A DNA stretch of 64,000 nt from Cytophagaceae bacterium. GTDB lineage: Bacteria > Bacteroidota > Bacteroidia > Cytophagales > Flexibacteraceae. Positions within the stretch are counted from its first letter, which is position 1. Every line of letters begins with the position of its first letter. Both the position numbers and the translations under genes were made by a program. The stretch spans positions 1-64,000 of the forward strand of contig CANGYH010000001.1 in assembly GCA_947458545.1 (NCBI GenBank), given 5' to 3'. The notes under the pieces are model-generated. The model had not been told where the DNA came from, searched no databases, and saw only the letters and a list, made by a program, of their open reading frames with translations. Of the stretch, positions 47,154 to 55,565 are shown piece after piece.

Positions 47154-47248
47154 AACGCTTTTCTCATTTGGCACAGATGAACCGCCCCACCATTTGCCCC
47201 AACCCCCACCGCCCCTTACCTTAGGGCCATACCCGCTCCTGCTATCCA

Positions 47249-48667
47249 ATGCGTGCCGTTGTTCTGTTTATCTTGGTCTGGGTCCTGGGGACGATTGGGC
47301 CGGCCGCTGCCCAGCAGGTACTCTGGCAACGCAGCTTTGGATGGCAACAAGAAGACGAGCTTCGAGATGTGGTGGATCTAGGGGACGGTACCTTTCTGGC
47401 CAGTGCGACAAGACGAAGCTTCGGTGGCGGCACGGCAAACACAAGGTCCGTCACGCTTCTGCGCTTTACGGCCTGGGGCGATACGATTTACTGCCGCTCG
47501 ACAGGCATGCAGGGTGCAACCGCCAGGCTCTGCCGCACTGCCAGTGGTAAGGTCTTTGTTACCAGCATCACGTCAGGCCTACTGGGTCCTCATCACCTGC
47601 TGGGCCGTGTTGATGTCGAAACCGGCCTGCTGGTCTGGCAAATGACCTTGCCTGCCTTCTACAACTGGGCACCGGGCATGTTTGCCTTCACGGAAGGCCC
47701 AAACGAGTCGCTACTTCTTTGTGGAGGCGGCATAGACTCGCTTGGCCTTGCCTCAAACGTGGGCTTTATAGTTCGCTACGACACGCTAGGCACACCCATC
47801 TGGGCTACCTATGTCCGCGAGCATTCGAGCTACACGCTCTTGAATCATGTGGAGATGACGGCCCAGGGCACCATTCTGGCCTCGGGTACGGCTGGCTCTC
47901 GAATCTTTGCCATTGAGTTTACAGAGGATGGCTCAGAACTCAGGCGAGCAACCTTCTACACCACACCTACACGCATCATCTTCGACCAGGGTGCCTGCGT
48001 GAGGCAGGCACCGGGCGACAGATACGTTGTTTCTGGCACAACGCAAGCCACACCAACACGCCGCTACCTAGGCCTGCACCAAGGCTGGGCTGGTCCTGCC
48101 GTGTGGGGCTTTGAGCGAGAAGATTTCGATTGCCGCCTCAAGCCGCAGGTCAATCAGGACGTCTCGATGGTGTATATGACTTCGATCGATCCCTTTTTTA
48201 GACTCAACCGACGAAGGTCAGACAGCTCCATGGCCTGGTCTGTGGATATTACCAGCACAATAGGCCAGCTGGCTACTTATCTAAACGATTTTTCCTACTT
48301 ACCAGATTCTTCGGCCATCGCGGTTGGTCGAGCCTTTTTTAATTCTACCCAGCGTGATTTCTACCTGGCCCGCATCACAAACATGGGCCAGCCCTACCGC
48401 CCCTGGCAACCTGCCACTGCCACCAAGGCCAAGGCAAGCCAGCCTGCCCCGAGGCCCTACCCCAACCCTTGCAGCGGCACACTGCACTTTGCGGGCCTTG
48501 CCGCCCCTGGCCAGCTAAAGCTTTATGGCACCGACGGCAGGGTGCATCTGAGCCAGAATCTTGCACCGGGCCAGGCAGTGGATGTGTCGGCTTTGCCGCC
48601 TGGGGTGTATGGATATGTGCTTACGGGCCAGGGAAAGGTTTGGCGTGGGCGGGTGGTGAAGAGATAA
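47249..48667 (+). CDS. Secreted protein with T9SS type-A C-terminal sorting domain
   Basis: A 472-residue exported protein. Signal peptide about 1-21 (LFILVWVLGTIGPAAAQ). The main part is built of beta-propeller-like repeats with WQRSFGWQQEDELRDVVDLGDGTFLASA as the first blade. The last about 70 residues are a Por_Secre_tail domain: PYPNPCSGTLHFAGL, VDVSALPPGVYGYVLTGQGKVWRGRVVKR. So it is predicted to cross the outer membrane by T9SS. Function unknown. The 3' end, including the stop codon, lies inside a GATAAAA heptanucleotide array, and repeat islands flank the gene on both sides. Confidence 0.88.
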   Translation: MRAVVLFILVWVLGTIGPAAAQQVLWQRSFGWQQEDELRDVVDLGDGTFLASATRRSFGGGTANTRSVTLLRFTAWGDTIYCRSTGMQGATARLCRTASGKVFVTSITSGLLGPHHLLGRVDVETGLLVWQMTLPAFYNWAPGMFAFTEGPNESLLLCGGGIDSLGLASNVGFIVRYDTLGTPIWATYVREHSSYTLLNHVEMTAQGTILASGTAGSRIFAIEFTEDGSELRRATFYTTPTRIIFDQGACVRQAPGDRYVVSGTTQATPTRRYLGLHQGWAGPAVWGFEREDFDCRLKPQVNQDVSMVYMTSIDPFFRLNRRRSDSSMAWSVDITSTIGQLATYLNDFSYLPDSSAIAVGRAFFNSTQRDFYLARITNMGQPYRPWQPATATKAKASQPAPRPYPNPCSGTLHFAGLAAPGQLKLYGTDGRVHLSQNLAPGQAVDVSALPPGVYGYVLTGQGKVWRGRVVKR

Positions 48668-48697
48668 AAGATAAAAGATAAAAGATAAAAGATAAAA
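48663..48697 (+). repeat. Heptanucleotide array over the stop codon of the T9SS type-A gene
   Basis: Five exact units of GATAAAA. The first contains the TAA stop (48665-48667), and further in-frame and out-of-frame TAA triplets follow. Confidence 0.95.
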
Positions 48698-48877
48698 CAT
48701 AGGCTCAAGGTACAAATACGGCTTATGAGATGGACAAGGGTCTATCTTACTGGCGTGGTGGTGCATCCAACGTTTACCGAATGGTTCATTCGACAAACGC
48801 CCGACAGAAGGGCCGACATTTCCCGACAAAAACCGCTTGTAACACCCTCATAATCAGCAAAAAAGCGGCGGGCGGCT

Positions 48878-49014
48878 TCAGCCGTCGGTATACTAGTAGC
48901 CCCACGGCTTCAGCCTGGGGCGGCCCCAACCTAACCCACCCCCACACCCTCCGTTTCAGCGGTCTGGAGACCGCGGGGTAACGGCTGCCTAGGTCCCGGT
49001 CAGAGACCGGTACC
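48878..49014. repeat. Intergenic island of stacked hairpin repeats (island 3)
   Basis: Holds 48900-48920, which differs from 18727-18747 at one base in 21, then the shared core at 48954-49014: GCGGTCT-GG-AGACCGC (48959-48974) and GGTCCCGGTC-AGA-GACCGGTACC (48992-49014, one mismatch). It leads into the AACTCTC array and the sensor kinase. The rest of the gap from 48698 to 48877 shows no supported gene. Confidence 0.85.
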
Positions 49015-49022
49015 AGAGGCGT

Positions 49023-49057
49023 AACTCTCAACTCTCAACTCTCAACTTTCAACTCTA
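49023..49057 (+). repeat. Heptanucleotide array upstream of the cNMP-domain kinase
   Basis: Five units: AACTCTC three times, AACTTTC, AACTCTA. They end 5 nt before the ATG at 49063. Same unit and same orientation relative to the gene as the array before the GNAT gene. Confidence 0.95.
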
Positions 49058-49062
49058 ACGTT

Positions 49063-50466
49063 ATGCTTGAGCTTTTCCCCGCCTTGGCTGATGTGCCTGA
49101 GCGCGCCGCCGCAGAGGCCTGGCTGCTGGCCCATGCCGAACGTTTGGAGCTGGCGCCGGGCCAAGCCCTCATGGTAGAGGGCGAGCCCATAGACTATATG
49201 TACCTGGTGCTGGCCGGCGAGCTGGAGCTGCTCTTGCAGCACCAGTCTGACCGCAAGCTGCACCTGCAGGGCGTGCTGGGGCCAGGGGCCATCACGGGGG
49301 TGTTGCCCTATAGCCGGCTGCGGACGGCCTCGGGCCGGGCTACGGCGCGGACGCCGGTCGTGCTGCTGCGCCTGCACCGAGACCGGTTCAGGCCGTTGAT
49401 CGTCGAGCAGCCCGCCTTGGCCGAGGCGCTGGTGCACCAGCTCACCAACCGCGTGCGTGACTTTATCCGGCAAGACGTGCAGGCCGAAAAGCTGACCGCC
49501 CTCGGGCAGATGGCTGCCACGCTGGCCCACGAGCTCAACAACCCGGCGGCAGCCTTGGGTAGCCTGGCCCAGGCCCTGCAGCGGCGGCTGGCCGCGCTGG
49601 GCCCGGCCTTGTGCTGCTTGCCTGGCTCCGGGGCCGTGGGCCACGGACTAGAGGCCTGGCCCGCGCCCCCGGCCGCCCCACCCACCGGGCTGGCCAAGGC
49701 CCGGGCACGCCAGGCCCTGGAAGACTACCTGGCCGAAGACCTCGGCCTGGACCCAGACCTGGCCACCGACTTGGTAGATGCCGGCTACCAACGCGCCGAC
49801 GTGGAGCAGGCCACGGCCGGCCTGGCCGCCCCAGAGGCAGCCTGCGTGCTGGCCCTGCAAGGGCAGCTGCTGGCCCTGCAAAACCTGGCCCAAGACATGG
49901 CCGCCGCCGCCGGGCGCATCAGCGGCCTGGTGCACGATGTGAAGAGCTTTACCCACATGGACCAGGCCCAAGACCTGCAACCCCTAGACGTGGATGCCAA
50001 CCTGGCCACGGCCGTGCGGCTGCTGCAGCCTAAGTTTCGGCAAGCAGGCGTACGGTTAGACAACCAGGTGCCCCACGATTTGCCCTGGGCCCAGGGCCCG
50101 CCCGGTGCCTTGAGCCAGGTATGGACCAACCTGTTAGACAATGCCCTCTACGCGGCGCTGCAAACGGCAGCCCCGCCCCCACAGGTACGCATAGAAGGGG
50201 GCACCACCGGCACCACCGTCTGGATACGCATCACCGACAACGGCCCGGGCATAGCCGAGGCAGACCTGCCCCGGATCTTTGAGCCCTTTTTTACCACCAA
50301 ACCGGTGGGCGAGGGTACCGGCCTTGGCCTGGAGCTGGTGCGGCGGGTGGCACAACTGGCCGGCGGCGATGTGCAGGTAGCCTCCGTGCCGGGCCAAACG
50401 ACCTTTACCGTGGTATTGCCCGTGCTAGAAACACAAAGCCCAGGCAGCAGGCCTGGGCTTGGGTAG
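49063..50466 (+). CDS. Soluble sensor histidine kinase with cyclic-nucleotide-binding-like domain
   Basis: A 467-residue cytoplasmic kinase. The N-terminal about 135 residues match a Crp-type beta-roll (APGQALMVEGEPIDYMYLVLAGELELL). The H box is AEKLTALGQMAATLAHELNNP (His156). A long Ala-rich helical insert (about 175-290) separates it from the ATPase domain with N box (WTNLLDNALYAAL), G1 (DNGPGI), F box (IFEPFFTTKP) and G2 (GTGLGLELV). No TM helices. It may respond to a nucleotide ligand or only use the fold. The nearest receiver genes are far away, so its partner is unknown. The array upstream may affect expression. Confidence 0.88.
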   Translation: MLELFPALADVPERAAAEAWLLAHAERLELAPGQALMVEGEPIDYMYLVLAGELELLLQHQSDRKLHLQGVLGPGAITGVLPYSRLRTASGRATARTPVVLLRLHRDRFRPLIVEQPALAEALVHQLTNRVRDFIRQDVQAEKLTALGQMAATLAHELNNPAAALGSLAQALQRRLAALGPALCCLPGSGAVGHGLEAWPAPPAAPPTGLAKARARQALEDYLAEDLGLDPDLATDLVDAGYQRADVEQATAGLAAPEAACVLALQGQLLALQNLAQDMAAAAGRISGLVHDVKSFTHMDQAQDLQPLDVDANLATAVRLLQPKFRQAGVRLDNQVPHDLPWAQGPPGALSQVWTNLLDNALYAALQTAAPPPQVRIEGGTTGTTVWIRITDNGPGIAEADLPRIFEPFFTTKPVGEGTGLGLELVRRVAQLAGGDVQVASVPGQTTFTVVLPVLETQSPGSRPGLG

Positions 50467-50487
50467 CTTAGTAGGTAAGCCAAAAGG

Positions 50488-51078
50488 CTAAACGCCTTCC
50501 GCCTCTACGGTCTGCACCTCGGGCACCATGCGTTTTAGCAGGTTTTCGATGCCTGCCTTTAGCGTAACCGTCGAGCTGGGGCAGCCCGAGCAACTGCCGC
50601 GGAGCTGCACGCGCACCGTGCCGCTCTCTGGCGCAAAGCTGTGGAAGTTGATGGCCCCACCATCTCCCTCTACGGCCGGGCGGATGTACTCGTCCAGAAT
50701 TTCCTTGATTTTGGTGATTACCTCTGTCTCTTCCTGGGGCGTAAGCTCATGGTCGGCCTGAAGCTTGGCATTGACGGCAGCCACCTCCAGCGCCTCACCG
50801 CCCTGGGCCAAAAAGTTCTGGATATCGTCTCGCAGCAAGCGGCCGATGTCATCCCAGCTATACTCTTCCTTTTTGGTGACGGTGACAAAGTTGCTCATGA
50901 TGAACACCTTGTCCACAAAGTCCATCCCAAAAAGGTACCGGGCCAGCGGGCTGTCAGTAGCCTGCTCGGCAGATTCGTAGTGGAAGTCGTAACCTTCTGG
51001 GGCCAAAAAGAAGTTGGCCACAAACTTCATCGAGGCCGGGTTGGGGTTGGCCTCCATGTATATGTGTACGTAGCGCAT
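50488..51078 (-). CDS. Nfu-type iron-sulfur cluster carrier
   Basis: A 196-residue Fe-S scaffold/carrier. The N-terminal Nfu_N domain (about 1-90: MEANPNPASMKFV, the typical NP-x-S-x-KF) is followed by the NifU C-terminal domain with the cluster-binding CSGC (Cys163, Cys166) in GSCSGCPSSTVTLKAGIE. It delivers Fe4S4 or Fe2S2 clusters to apo-proteins. It is convergent with the sensor kinase gene. Length and domains are normal for Bacteroidota. Confidence 0.93.
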   Translation of the reverse strand: MRYVHIYMEANPNPASMKFVANFFLAPEGYDFHYESAEQATDSPLARYLFGMDFVDKVFIMSNFVTVTKKEEYSWDDIGRLLRDDIQNFLAQGGEALEVAAVNAKLQADHELTPQEETEVITKIKEILDEYIRPAVEGDGGAINFHSFAPESGTVRVQLRGSCSGCPSSTVTLKAGIENLLKRMVPEVQTVEAEGV

Positions 51079-51248
51079 GGCTTGAGAACTGTTTTAGGTT
51101 TTACCTGCCGGCACGGCAACCGGCTCGCGAAGGTACGGCCTTGGCTATACAGGTGGTTGTGCAGCAAAAAGCCTGCCTGTGGTTATAAAAGCGCACAGGC
51201 AGGCTAAAAAGTTTTGCGGTTGTTCTGAAAAGCGCAGCGCGCCAGGGC

Positions 51249-51530
51249 CTACTCTTCGTCTGAGTCTCCCTCGTCGTCAAATTCCTCATCGTCGAAGTCG
51301 TCGTCTTCAAAGTCGTCGTCTTCGTCGTCAAACTCCTCTATGCCCTCCAGGTCTTCGGTATCTTCTTCGTCGTACTGCAGGTTGTCGAAGTCGTCGTCGT
51401 AGAAGTCGTCTTCTTCTTCGGCTCCATCAGCCTCACCCGAGTCGAGGCCTTCATCTTCGTCGTCGATGGCAGCCGTAAAGGGCAGCACGAGGGTTTCATC
51501 CACAGGGGCTTCCAGCGTGTCGAGTTGCAT
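51249..51530 (-). CDS. Extremely acidic small protein
   Basis: A 93-residue protein. About 25 residues of ordinary sequence (MQLDTLEAPVDETLVLPF) come first; the rest is nearly all Asp/Glu with scattered Phe, Tyr and Gly (DDDFEDDDFDDEEFDDEGD). It must be intrinsically disordered. No known domain. Acidic tails of this kind can buffer metal ions, mimic DNA or bind basic proteins; none of this can be decided here. The codons are mostly GAC/GAT/GAG/GAA runs, so slippage or repeat expansion could also have shaped it. It lies alone between Nfu and RidA. Confidence 0.7.
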   Translation of the reverse strand: MQLDTLEAPVDETLVLPFTAAIDDEDEGLDSGEADGAEEEDDFYDDDFDNLQYDEEDTEDLEGIEEFDDEDDDFEDDDFDDEEFDDEGDSDEE

Positions 51531-51753
51531 GGTATCTGGCAGGGTTGCGATGGTAAAGTTAGGAGAGGAGCGTGATTTGCTGCCTCGGGCGGGCCCTTGG
51601 GTACGCGAGAGGCTTAAGTTGGGTTTGGAGCTTTGCAGCCCGGCGTTCTCCGGACGGCCCCAAAAGTAATGAAGGGGTTTTTAATGCCGCAAATGAAGCC
51701 AGGCGGGCCAGGCGTACTTTTTAAGTCTATCCAGTGGCGTTTGTTTGGCCAAA

Positions 51754-52134
51754 TTAGCCTAGGTAAACGATGCAGCTAATCTCTACGCGGGCGCCTTTGG
51801 GCAGGCCTGCTACGGCCACCGTCTCTCGGGCGGGGTAGGGGGCTTGCAGGTAGCTGGCATACACCTGGTTGACGGTGGCAAAATCTGCCATGTCTTGCAG
51901 AAAGATGCTGGTTTTTACCACCTGCCCAAAGCTGGCGCCGGCCTCGGCCAACACGGCTTGCAGGTTTTGCATCACCTTGTGGGCCTGCTCTTCAACAGAG
52001 GCAGGCAGAGCTTCTGTGCCGGTGGGCCCTAAGGCCACCTGCCCAGAGCAAAACAACCATGGCCCGGCCGCAATGGCCTGGCTGTAGGGCCCGATGGGCG
52101 CAGGGGCCTGGGCAGATACGATAGGAGTAAGCAT
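51754..52134 (-). CDS. ridA: RidA-family reactive intermediate deaminase
   Basis: A 126-residue member of the YjgF/YER057c/UK114 family that hydrolyses enamine/imine intermediates such as 2-aminoacrylate. The typical N-terminal PIGPYSQAI, the middle VKTSIFLQDMADFATVNQVYASYL and the C-terminal PARETVAVAGLPKGARVEISCIVYL are present, including the catalytic-site Arg in PARE. It trimerises by family knowledge. It lies downstream of murI on the same strand, with 61 nt between, so the two may be co-transcribed. Confidence 0.94.
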   Translation of the reverse strand: MLTPIVSAQAPAPIGPYSQAIAAGPWLFCSGQVALGPTGTEALPASVEEQAHKVMQNLQAVLAEAGASFGQVVKTSIFLQDMADFATVNQVYASYLQAPYPARETVAVAGLPKGARVEISCIVYLG

Positions 52135-52195
52135 ACGTCAGAAGTGAAGGGCTTGCGGCCCGGGCTGCTAAATAAGCCCTGGGCAGGCGCATGTG

Positions 52196-53035
52196 TCAAC
52201 GCCAGAGGGGGTAGAGCTCCAGATGTACCTCTTGCCCAAAGAATAGCCGAGAGCTGGCCTCGAAGCTGCGCGTATAGTCTGACACAAAAAAGCGGAAGGT
52301 GCCCGGCGTTTGCTTAGGATTGAGCAACAGATGTTGGCCCAGTGCTTGCGCTACGCGCCTAGCCACCAGCACAGAGCAATCTAGCACCTCTACGGCTTGG
52401 CCTTGGTAAAATGCCTCAATCTGTGGTTTGATGAGCGGGTAATGGGTGCAGGCCAGTACCAGCGCTTCTATACCCTCTAGCTCGGGTTGGCTTAGGTAGG
52501 TGTGGATGGCCTCGCGGCTCACATTGTTGGCGTAGAAGCCTTCTTCTATCATGGCGGCCAGCAGGGGCGTTGCCAGGCTGTGTAGCTCAACGGTAGCGCC
52601 TTGGTCTTGCAGGCGCCGCAGGTAGGCATTGGTTTGCACCGTTTGCCGGGTGCCTATTAGCCCCACCCGCTTGCCGGCAAAGGTGCCTGCTAGGTAGGCC
52701 ACGGTCGGCTCTATGACGTTGGCTACAAGCGCCCGGGTGCCCACATACTCGCGGACCAGCTCGTAGGCGGTGGCAGAGGCCGTGTTGCAGGCAATCACGA
52801 TGGCTTTGCACGGCTGCTTCAGCAGCATCTCGGTAATCTTGATGGAGTAGGCCTGCAACGCTGCCACAGACTTTTCGCCATAGGGCATGTGGGCCGTATC
52901 GCCGAAATACACGAAATCTTCGTTGGGCAATGCCTGGGCTAGGGCCCGGGCTACCGTAAGGCCGCCAATGCCAGAGTCGAAGATGCCAATGGGCAGGGGC
53001 CGGCGGTCGTCGGGCAGCTGCGGTAGAGCGTACAT
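52196..53035 (-). CDS. murI: Glutamate racemase
   Basis: A 279-residue enzyme that makes D-glutamate for peptidoglycan. Motifs: GIFDSGIGGLTV (Asp20, Ser21), YFGDTAHMPYGEKS, the first catalytic Cys83 in VIACNTASA, and the second Cys196 with His198 in LACTHYPLI. Length is normal. Start at 53035 gives a short N-terminal extension of 15 residues before the first strand. It is the first gene of a possible murI-ridA unit. Confidence 0.96.
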   Translation of the reverse strand: MYALPQLPDDRRPLPIGIFDSGIGGLTVARALAQALPNEDFVYFGDTAHMPYGEKSVAALQAYSIKITEMLLKQPCKAIVIACNTASATAYELVREYVGTRALVANVIEPTVAYLAGTFAGKRVGLIGTRQTVQTNAYLRRLQDQGATVELHSLATPLLAAMIEEGFYANNVSREAIHTYLSQPELEGIEALVLACTHYPLIKPQIEAFYQGQAVEVLDCSVLVARRVAQALGQHLLLNPKQTPGTFRFFVSDYTRSFEASSRLFFGQEVHLELYPLWR

Positions 53036-53113
53036 TGGAAGAATTATAAGTACGAATTGTGCCTTAGTCCGAATTTTTGGAGCCTTCCGACTTGGGAGTT
53101 GTGGCTACGTAGT

Positions 53114-53121
53114 TAGCTTTG
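53114..53121 (+). promoter_or_regulatory. -7 promoter element TAGCTTTG
   Basis: An exact TAnnTTTG match 53 nt upstream of the small gene at 53175; predicted start near 53127. Confidence 0.45.
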
Positions 53122-53174
53122 TGGGCCGTAATACTGCCCCCGGGCCCTAAAACCAAAGAAAAAGCGTGGCAAAT

Positions 53175-53462
53175 ATGACACATGCCATTCCCGAGGAGAC
53201 TCTACAACTCATCAACGAGATGGACCGCAAGATCGGGGAGTTCATGCAGAAGCGTGCAGACGTAGTGAACCGCCTGATCTACGAGAATGCAGACCTGAAG
53301 ACGGGTGACTTCGTCAAGATATACGATGGCGAGACGCTGTTGGCCACGGGCAGCATCGTACAGCCCCTTTTTCTCAAAAGGCAGGGCATCATCACCTACC
53401 GGGTGAAGCGCGACGACGGCGAGGTGTTTATCAACGAGAGCTACCGGCTGGCCAAGATTTAG
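53175..53462 (+). CDS. Small protein of unknown function
   Basis: A 95-residue soluble protein. The N-terminal half is a helix pair (LQLINEMDRKIGEFMQKRADVVNRLIYEN); the C-terminal half is beta-rich (TGDFVKIYDGETLLATGSIVQPLF, GIITYRVKRDDGEVFINESYRL), similar in feel to a small SH3-like barrel. Not recognised. ATG 53175 is used; a GTG three codons upstream is possible. A -7 element lies upstream, so it is probably its own unit. Confidence 0.65.
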   Translation: MTHAIPEETLQLINEMDRKIGEFMQKRADVVNRLIYENADLKTGDFVKIYDGETLLATGSIVQPLFLKRQGIITYRVKRDDGEVFINESYRLAKI

Positions 53463-53569
53463 TGAGATAAGGCACCGCACAAAGGGTAAAACAATCCGTT
53501 TGTACCAATGACATTGGCTTGGGCAGGCCTGTCAGGTAGTTTTGGCCCGAGTTGAGATTCTGTACCGGT

Positions 53570-54043
53570 ATGAAACCTGCCTTTACCTTCCGAATGCGCC
53601 TTGCGATGCTGTTGGCCCTGGGGGCTGCCCTTGGTTGCAAAAAGTCTGATCCACCGGCACCCACCTATGGAGAGGTTACCGTAGGCGGACGTACGCAAAA
53701 ATTTAGCAACAGCCTGAGCCAGAACACCACCGGTTTGTATTCTTTTACCCTCCGTGGATTGACGGACTCTGCCAAGGGGCAACCCTATGGCGAGCTTCTG
53801 GTACGTTTTTTGGCCAGGCCCACCCGCGCAGGTACCATCAGCCTTGGCGACAGTGCCGTGGTAGAGTACACCTACACCACCCTAAACCCGCCCGGCGTGG
53901 AGCTGCGCACCTACGACCGCACCACAGACCGGATACAAGTGCAGATCAACAACGGGCGCCTGCAGCTAACCATCAACAATATGAGGCAAACGTCGGGCGC
54001 GCAGCCAGCCTCTGCACTTACGGCAACACTGCAAGAGCGATAG
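53570..54043 (+). CDS. Small lipoprotein of unknown function
   Basis: A 157-residue predicted lipoprotein: signal peptide MRLAMLLALGAALGC (lipobox ALGC) followed by KKSDPPAPTYG and a beta-rich body (GEVTVGGRTQKFSNSLSQ, GLYSFTLRGLTDSAKGQPYGELLVRFLA, YTYTTLNPPGVELRTYDR). It may be a small beta-sandwich exposed at the outer membrane. No family is recognised. It lies 107 nt after the preceding small gene. Confidence 0.7.
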   Translation: MKPAFTFRMRLAMLLALGAALGCKKSDPPAPTYGEVTVGGRTQKFSNSLSQNTTGLYSFTLRGLTDSAKGQPYGELLVRFLARPTRAGTISLGDSAVVEYTYTTLNPPGVELRTYDRTTDRIQVQINNGRLQLTINNMRQTSGAQPASALTATLQER

Positions 54044-54202
54044 CCAAAGCCAAGACTGGCGGCCATCAGCATTGATAATCAAAAGATGATGGGATTGCCA
54101 TGCCGCAGAAGCGCGTTTGGTCGGGTATTTTTACAAGAGCAAACGGCGTTGGGCGGGCAAGTGCCGCAACAAGGCCCGCTTTGCCTCAGTTAACAACCTA
54201 CC

Positions 54203-55510
54203 ATGGTAGATACGTACGTACCTTTCAAAGTAAAGGACATAAGCCTGGCCGCTTGGGGCCGCAAAGAGATCAAACTGGCAGAAGCCGAAATGCCTGGCCT
54301 GATGGCCCTGCGCGAAGAGTATGGCCAGTCTAAGCCGCTGAAGGGGGCCCGCATAGCCGGTTGCCTGCACATGACGATCCAGACGGCGGTGCTGATTGAA
54401 ACCCTCATCGAGCTGGGTGCCGAGGTTACCTGGAGCAGCTGCAACATCTTCTCTACGCAAGACCATGCTGCTGCAGCCATTGCCGCCGCCGGTATCTCTG
54501 TCTATGCCTGGAAGGGCATGTCTGCCGAAGAGTTTGACTGGTGCATAGAGCAGACGCTCTTCTTTGGTGAAGACCGCCAGCCGCTCAACATGATTCTGGA
54601 CGACGGCGGAGACCTGACCAACATGGTGCTAGACAAGTACCCTGAGCTGGTTGCCGCCATCAAAGGCCTCTCTGAAGAGACCACCACCGGCGTGCACCGC
54701 CTCTATGAGCGGATGAAAAAGGGCACCTTGCCCATGCCTGCCATCAACGTGAACGACTCTGTTACCAAGTCTAAGTTCGACAACCTCTACGGTTGCAAAG
54801 AGTCGCTGGTAGATGCCATTCGTCGCGCTACCGACGTGATGATGGCCGGCAAAGTGGCCGTCGTGGCCGGCTTTGGCGATGTAGGCAAAGGCTCTGCCGC
54901 CTCGCTGCGCGGTGCCGGTGCCCGCGTCATCGTAACGGAGATTGACCCCATCTGTGCCCTGCAGGCTGCTATGGAAGGCTACCAGGTGATGAAGATGGAC
55001 AAGGCCGCCGAGATAGCCGACATCTTTGTGACGGCCACCGGCAACATGGGCATCATCTCTGAGCGGCACTTCCGCAAGATGAAAGACAAGGCCATCGTCT
55101 GCAACATAGGCCACTTCGACACGGAGATTGATATGGCCTGGCTGAACGGCAACTACGGCCACACCAAAGACGAGATCAAGCCCCAGGTAGATATGTATGA
55201 CATCGACGGCAAGTCTGTTATCGTACTGGCAGAAGGCCGCTTGGTAAACCTGGGCTGCGCCATGGGCCACCCCAGCTTTGTGATGTCTAACTCGTTTACC
55301 AACCAGACGCTGGCCCAGCTAGAGCTGTGGAACCACGCCGACCGTTACGAGAACCGAGTGTACATGCTGCCCAAGCACCTGGACGAGAAGGTGGCCCGCC
55401 TGCACCTCTCTAAAATCGGTGTAGAGCTAGAAGACCTTGCTCCCGAGCAGGCAGACTACATCGGCGTGGAGGCAAAAGGTCCCTTCAAGCCAGACCATTA
55501 CCGGTACTAG
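54203..55510 (+). CDS. ahcY: S-adenosyl-L-homocysteine hydrolase
   Basis: A 435-residue NAD-dependent enzyme that splits S-adenosylhomocysteine to adenosine and homocysteine and so keeps methylation going. Visible motifs are [27 protein letters not shown], the NAD-binding [33 protein letters not shown] and the conserved C-terminal KPDHYRY. Length fits the family. No SAH riboswitch was recognised in the 159 nt upstream. A terminator follows. Confidence 0.97.
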   Translation: MVDTYVPFKVKDISLAAWGRKEIKLAEAEMPGLMALREEYGQSKPLKGARIAGCLHMTIQTAVLIETLIELGAEVTWSSCNIFSTQDHAAAAIAAAGISVYAWKGMSAEEFDWCIEQTLFFGEDRQPLNMILDDGGDLTNMVLDKYPELVAAIKGLSEETTTGVHRLYERMKKGTLPMPAINVNDSVTKSKFDNLYGCKESLVDAIRRATDVMMAGKVAVVAGFGDVGKGSAASLRGAGARVIVTEIDPICALQAAMEGYQVMKMDKAAEIADIFVTATGNMGIISERHFRKMKDKAIVCNIGHFDTEIDMAWLNGNYGHTKDEIKPQVDMYDIDGKSVIVLAEGRLVNLGCAMGHPSFVMSNSFTNQTLAQLELWNHADRYENRVYMLPKHLDEKVARLHLSKIGVELEDLAPEQADYIGVEAKGPFKPDHYRY

Positions 55511-55535
55511 GCAATTACAAAAGTCTATCTGTTAC

Positions 55536-55565
55536 AAAAAACCCGCCTGCAAAGGTGGGTTTTTA
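55536..55565 (+). terminator. Terminator after ahcY
   Basis: AAACCCGCCT pairs with AGGTGGGTTT (one G-U pair) around a short loop and is flanked by A and T runs, so it can act in both directions; the PIN toxin gene ends at it from the other side. Confidence 0.75.

Noticed and set aside
48725-48853. A 42-codon plus-strand frame beginning MRWTRVYLTGVVVHP
   Set aside because: Very short, no recognisable features, and it lies between repeats; it may be a gene remnant but cannot be supported.
50436-50460. Hairpin AAGCCCAGGC/GCCTGGGCTT at the end of the cNMP-domain kinase gene
   Set aside because: It lies inside the coding region and is not followed by T residues, so a terminator call is not supported.
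51101-51331. A 76-codon minus-strand frame rich in Thr and Lys
   Set aside because: It overlaps the acidic protein gene in another frame and is explained by its GAC/GAT codon runs.
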